From Bacteroidia bacterium (GTDB lineage: Bacteria > Bacteroidota > Bacteroidia > NS11-12g > UBA955): DNA of 10,723 nucleotides. This document shows, piece by piece, positions 7,578-10,723 of this stretch. The stretch lies in contig JACMRS010000056.1 of NCBI GenBank assembly GCA_014376345.1, positions 1 to 10,723 on the forward strand, written 5' to 3'. The position numbers and the translations under genes are program-made. Each line of letters starts with the position of its first letter. Within the stretch, counting starts at the first letter, position 1. Below the pieces are notes generated by a model. The model had not been told where the DNA came from. It did no database searches and saw nothing but the letters and a program-made list of their open reading frames with translations.

Positions 7578-8612
7578 ATGGCAAAAGTAACCATAGACGA
7601 TATCACCATAGAAGTTCCGGACGGCACTTCTATTCTGGAAGCAGCACGTATAATAGGTGGCGATATCGCTCCTCCTGCAATGTGCTATTACAGTAAATTG
7701 AAAACAAGCGGAGGCTATTGCCGTACCTGCATTGTTAAGGTAGAACAAGGTTCTGCAAAGGACCCACGTCCAATGCCCAAACCTGTCGCAAGTTGTCGTA
7801 CAACTGTTATGGATGGCATGGTAGTGCGCAATATAACTTCTCCGGAAAACCTTGAAGCAAGAGCAGGTGTAGTAGAATTTCTTCTGCTGAACCATCCTCT
7901 TGATTGCCCTATCTGCGATCAGGCAGGCGAATGCGATCTACAGGATCTTGCTTACAAACATGGTGAGGAAGAAACCCGATATCAGTTTCCGAGAAGAGAA
8001 TTTGAACCTGAGGATATCGGTCCTTATATTAAACTTAACATGAACCGCTGCATACTTTGCTATCGCTGCGTAAAAGTAGCTGATCAGATTACAGACGGTC
8101 GCTGCCATGGAGTTGTTAACCGTGGTGAAGTATCACAGATTTCAACTTACATCGAACAGGCAATCGACAATGATTTTTCAGGAAACATGATTGATGTATG
8201 TCCGGTAGGTGCATTAACGGATAAAACTTTCAGGTTTAAAAGCCGTGTATGGTATACCAAACCTGTAGATGCCCACAGAGATTGCCCAAAATGTTCGGGA
8301 AAAGTAAGACTGTGGTATCAGGGTGAAGAAGTGTTGAGAGTGACCGGTCGAAAAGACCAGTGGGGAGAAATTGAAAACAACGAAGATGGCAGCACAGCCT
8401 GGATTTGCAATGACTGCAGGTTTGATAAAAAAGAAACTAAAGACTGGGTAATTGAAGGACCTACACATGTAAACAGAAGGTCTGTAATTTCAGCTAACCA
8501 TTACGAAGGACTTGCAGCCATAAAAGCAGACACACTCAGAATGCTGGGTTCACAGCCTCATGGCGTTAAAGTTGACCTTGGTGAAGGAGCGCTAGACCCT
8601 AATAATGAATAA
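7578..8612 (+). CDS. nuoG: Compact NADH-quinone oxidoreductase subunit G (NuoG) lacking the molybdopterin-like domain
   Basis: Iron-sulfur subunit of the NADH module, passing electrons from NuoF towards NuoI. Ligand sets seen: [2Fe-2S] N1b C36, C48, C51, C73; [4Fe-4S] N5 H106, C110, C113, C119 (HPLDCPICDQAGEC); and [4Fe-4S] N4 C158, C161, C164, C208 (CILCYRC and DVCPVGA). A remnant of the next domain follows, with C236-x2-C239 and C277-x2-C280. The protein then ends at 344 residues, whereas NuoG of Escherichia coli type is about 900 and continues into a molybdopterin-oxidoreductase-like domain. The stop is followed by only 49 bases before nuoH, so the domain is truly absent and not cut off by a frameshift. 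My recollection is that other Bacteroidota also have short NuoG. The main electron path does not need the missing part. Confidence 0.95.
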   Translation: MAKVTIDDITIEVPDGTSILEAARIIGGDIAPPAMCYYSKLKTSGGYCRTCIVKVEQGSAKDPRPMPKPVASCRTTVMDGMVVRNITSPENLEARAGVVEFLLLNHPLDCPICDQAGECDLQDLAYKHGEEETRYQFPRREFEPEDIGPYIKLNMNRCILCYRCVKVADQITDGRCHGVVNRGEVSQISTYIEQAIDNDFSGNMIDVCPVGALTDKTFRFKSRVWYTKPVDAHRDCPKCSGKVRLWYQGEEVLRVTGRKDQWGEIENNEDGSTAWICNDCRFDKKETKDWVIEGPTHVNRRSVISANHYEGLAAIKADTLRMLGSQPHGVKVDLGEGALDPNNE

Positions 8613-8617
8613 CTACT

Positions 8618-8635
8618 GTTTATAGATTTATAAAC
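8618..8635 (+). repeat. Hairpin-forming inverted repeat between nuoG and nuoH
   Basis: GTTTATA and TATAAAC form a perfect 7-base inverted repeat around GATT, six bases after the nuoG stop. No T-run follows, so it is unlikely to end transcription. It could mark an mRNA processing or stability point between the gene for the last soluble NADH-module subunit and the gene for the first large membrane subunit. The stem is A/U-rich and weak, and chance cannot be excluded. Confidence 0.25.
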
Positions 8636-8661
8636 CTCAAACCAAAAGAGAAAAAAGGAAC

Positions 8662-9690
8662 ATGGAACCGATTATATTTAAAGCTATTGTTGTAGGCCTG
8701 ATATTCAGTATCACACTGCTTGTAGCTACCTATTCAACTTACGCAGAACGCAAGGTTTCGGCATTAATGCAAGACCGTGTGGGTCCTAACAGAGCAGGAC
8801 CATTTGGTTTATTGCAACCAATTGCTGATGCTGTGAAAATGTTTATGAAGGAAGAGCTCATTCCATCTGTTTCAAACAGGTGGCTATTTGTGCTCGGACC
8901 TTGTATCTCAATGTTGACGGCGCTGATGGCCGGTGTGGTAATTCCCTGGGGAGGCCCGATAACTATTGGTGAACAGACATTTGATTTTCAAATAGTAGAT
9001 CTTAATGTTGGCATACTTTTCTTATTCGGAGTTGCATCTCTTGGTGTTTATGGTATTATGATCGGAGGCTGGGCTTCTAACAATAAATTTTCGCTGCTTG
9101 GCGCCATTCGTGCTTCTTCTCAAATGATCAGTTATGAAATTGCAATGGGCCTTGCCATCATTGCACTTGTAATGACTACCGGAACTTTAAGTCTTAAAGA
9201 AATTGTCAACCAACAGGATGCAGCATATTGTAATTTTGTTTACCAACCACTTGGATGTCTGATTTTTATAATTTGCGCATTTGCAGAAACCAACAGAGCT
9301 CCTTTTGACCTGGCTGAGTGTGAAACTGAATTAATTGGCGGGTACCATACAGAATACTCATCAATGAAACTGGGCTTTTATCTTTTTGCAGAGTACATTA
9401 ATATGTTTATTTCTTCTGCAGTAATTGCCTGTTTTTATTTTGGCGGATACAACTTTCCTTTCCAGCATTCTCTGGGCATTGACGGAAACTGGCTAAGTAT
9501 CATTCAGTTTTTTGTATTATTCGGTAAAATAGTATTTTTCATTTTCTTCTTTATGTGGGTACGCTGGACCATTCCGCGTTTCCGTTATGATCAGTTGATG
9601 AATTTGGGTTGGAAAGGCCTTTTACCATTGGCTATTGCGAATATATTTGTAACCGGAATAGTAATGTGGGTAAATGGGGATATTAACTGA
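8662..9690 (+). CDS. nuoH: NADH-quinone oxidoreductase subunit H (NuoH)
   Basis: Membrane subunit that joins the peripheral arm to the membrane arm and helps form the quinone channel and the start of the proton pathway. The 342 residues give about eight hydrophobic helices (roughly 5-27, 74-96, 113-135, 157-176, 192-208, 241-262, 279-300 and 316-336). Signatures are AERKVSALMQDRVGPNRAGP (28-47), QPIADAVKMFMKEE (52-65) and FAETNRAPFDLAECETEL (207-224), with conserved acids E209, D216, E219, E221 and E223. AAAAAAGGA just before the ATG is a usable ribosome-binding site. It is the only gene here ending in TGA. The 38-base gap to nuoI is AT-rich. Confidence 0.98.
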   Translation: MEPIIFKAIVVGLIFSITLLVATYSTYAERKVSALMQDRVGPNRAGPFGLLQPIADAVKMFMKEELIPSVSNRWLFVLGPCISMLTALMAGVVIPWGGPITIGEQTFDFQIVDLNVGILFLFGVASLGVYGIMIGGWASNNKFSLLGAIRASSQMISYEIAMGLAIIALVMTTGTLSLKEIVNQQDAAYCNFVYQPLGCLIFIICAFAETNRAPFDLAECETELIGGYHTEYSSMKLGFYLFAEYINMFISSAVIACFYFGGYNFPFQHSLGIDGNWLSIIQFFVLFGKIVFFIFFFMWVRWTIPRFRYDQLMNLGWKGLLPLAIANIFVTGIVMWVNGDIN

Positions 9691-9728
9691 TGAGAAAACA
9701 ATTAACACACACTTCTAAATAATAAAAT

Positions 9729-10331
9729 ATGTTAACAGACAGAAGTAAGCAAGTTGTAAGAAAAGAAATGACCTGGGCTGAAAAAGCTTATCTGCCTGCT
9801 ATTTTTAGCGGCATGATGATTACTTTCAGTCATATTTTCAAGAAAAAGGCTACTATAAAGTATCCTGAACAGAAACGACCAATTGCACCGATTTACAGAG
9901 GACAACACGTACTGAAACGAGACGAAGCAGGCGCTGAAAGGTGCACAGCTTGCGGACTTTGTGCAGTTGCCTGTCCTGCCGAAGCCATTACAATGGTGGC
10001 TGAGGAAAGAAAAAAAGGCGAAGAAAATCTTTACAGAGAAGAAAAATATGCTTCTATGTATGAAATCAACATGTTGCGTTGCATTTTCTGTGGATTATGT
10101 GAGGAAGCTTGTCCAAAAGAAGCGATTTTTCTGACAGACAGGCTTGTACCGAGTACTTTTGAACGCGCTGATTTTATTTACGGCAAAAGCAAATTAGTTG
10201 AAACCATTGACAATCCTATTGATGTCAGTGTCAGACAAACTCAAAAGGTGCTTGAATTTAAGGAAGATAAAAAGCACAAACACAACCGTACTTTTTTAGA
10301 TAAAATTAATACAATCATACAAAGGCATTAA
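9729..10331 (+). CDS. nuoI: NADH-quinone oxidoreductase subunit I (NuoI), double [4Fe-4S] ferredoxin
   Basis: Peripheral-arm subunit carrying clusters N6a and N6b, which relay electrons from NuoG to N2 in NuoB. Two ferredoxin-type motifs are complete: C72-x2-C75-x2-C78-x3-C82 (CTACGLCAVACP) and C118-x2-C121-x2-C124-x3-C128 (CIFCGLCEEACP). An N-terminal amphipathic stretch (about 16-38) fits docking on the membrane near NuoH and NuoA. The length of 200 residues is a little longer than the 160-180 common elsewhere, because of a charged C-terminal tail (KEDKKHKHNR near the end). nuoJ follows after 60 bases that contain no further gene. Confidence 0.97.
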   Translation: MLTDRSKQVVRKEMTWAEKAYLPAIFSGMMITFSHIFKKKATIKYPEQKRPIAPIYRGQHVLKRDEAGAERCTACGLCAVACPAEAITMVAEERKKGEENLYREEKYASMYEINMLRCIFCGLCEEACPKEAIFLTDRLVPSTFERADFIYGKSKLVETIDNPIDVSVRQTQKVLEFKEDKKHKHNRTFLDKINTIIQRH

Positions 10332-10391
10332 TAACGTGGAAATAATTAATTTACAATACGCCTTTAAAAATCGTAATTCGCAGATAATAAA

Positions 10392-10723
10392 ATGAGCATT
10401 ACACAATATATCTTTTGGTTTCTCTCTTTTGTGGCGATTTTCAGCGCTATATTAGTAGTATTTTCAAAAAATCCGGTGCACAGTGTGCTCTATCTGATTA
10501 TTACTTTTTTCGCAATTGCAGGTCATTACCTCTTACTTAACGCACAATTTCTGGCAGCAGTTCATATAATAGTTTATGCAGGCGCAATTATGGTGCTATT
10601 TCTCTATGTGATAATGATGCTAAACCTCAACAGAGAAACAGAATCTCATAAAAAACCTTATATCCGATTTATAGCAGTAATTGCCGCAGGTTTGCATATG
10701 ATTACTCTGATTGCGGCGTTCAA
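10392..10723 (+). CDS. nuoJ: NADH-quinone oxidoreductase subunit J (NuoJ), 3' end outside window
   Basis: Membrane-arm subunit of complex I. The frame starts MSITQYIFWFLSF and stays open to the last base, giving 110 codons plus two bases. The conserved NuoJ core is clear: KNPVHSVLYLIITFFAIAGH, then a second segment with FLAAVHIIVYAGAIMVLFLY and VIMMLNL. The tyrosine and glycine in VYAGAIMVLF belong to the third helix, whose pi-bulge is a family hallmark. Four hydrophobic stretches are visible (about 6-24, 31-48, 52-77 and 91-110). The rest of the gene, and probably nuoK, L, M and N, should follow downstream. Confidence 0.96.
   Translation, partial: MSITQYIFWFLSFVAIFSAILVVFSKNPVHSVLYLIITFFAIAGHYLLLNAQFLAAVHIIVYAGAIMVLFLYVIMMLNLNRETESHKKPYIRFIAVIAAGLHMITLIAAF

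Noticed and set aside
7203..7895. A 230-codon open frame on the minus strand across the nuoF-nuoG junction
   Set aside because: It lies antisense to two clear complex I genes and shows no recognisable motif. Its cysteine- and phenylalanine-rich composition is what the reverse strand of these genes would give.
8600..8661. A frameshift separating NuoG from a lost molybdopterin-domain half
   Set aside because: Only 49 bases separate the stop from nuoH and none encode a recognisable continuation, so the short form appears genuine.
10332..10391. A promoter or small gene in the nuoI-nuoJ gap
   Set aside because: The 60 bases are AT-rich, but I see no TAnnTTTG element, convincing hairpin or open frame with a start signal.

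Overview
The window looks like chromosomal DNA from a Bacteroidota species (a Flavobacteriia, Cytophagia or Sphingobacteriia-type relative; I cannot place it further). Four things suggest this: low G+C, with A-rich leaders and mostly weak Shine-Dalgarno sites; TAA as the stop of nearly every gene (nuoH uses TGA); a TAnnTTTG-type promoter element ahead of the respiratory operon; and a short NuoG without a molybdopterin-domain half. All genes lie on the + strand and are tightly packed. There are no RNA genes, mobile elements, CRISPR arrays or gene-free stretches above 300 bases.

Region 1 (1-2852) is a DNA-repair pair. The first gene lacks its 5' end and encodes a large Lhr-type DEXH helicase of the ligase-associated family. 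It overlaps by one base (TAATG) with a small metallophosphoesterase of the PdeM type. In other bacteria these two families travel with an ATP-dependent DNA ligase and a beta-lactamase-fold exonuclease. Those partners would be expected upstream of base 1.

Region 2 (2853-2957) is a 105-base AT-rich spacer with a 17-bp A/T palindrome and a good -7 promoter element just before nuoA.

Region 3 (2958-10723, running off the end) is the first part of a respiratory complex I (NADH:quinone oxidoreductase) operon in the order nuoA-B-C-D-E-F-G-H-I-J, with nuoJ truncated by the window edge. NuoE, NuoF and NuoG form the NADH-oxidising module (FMN plus Fe-S clusters). NuoB, NuoC, NuoD and NuoI form the connecting module that carries electrons to quinone, and NuoA, NuoH and NuoJ are membrane subunits. 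nuoC and nuoD are separate genes. The presence of nuoEFG indicates a true NADH-linked enzyme, not an 11-subunit ferredoxin-type form. All expected Fe-S ligands can be seen, except that NuoG ends after a remnant of the N7-cluster domain whose cysteines are rearranged.

I found no clear evidence of a previously undescribed system. The observations most worth a second look are the compact NuoG and its four-cysteine C-terminal site, followed by the promoter region of nuoA and a hairpin between nuoG and nuoH.
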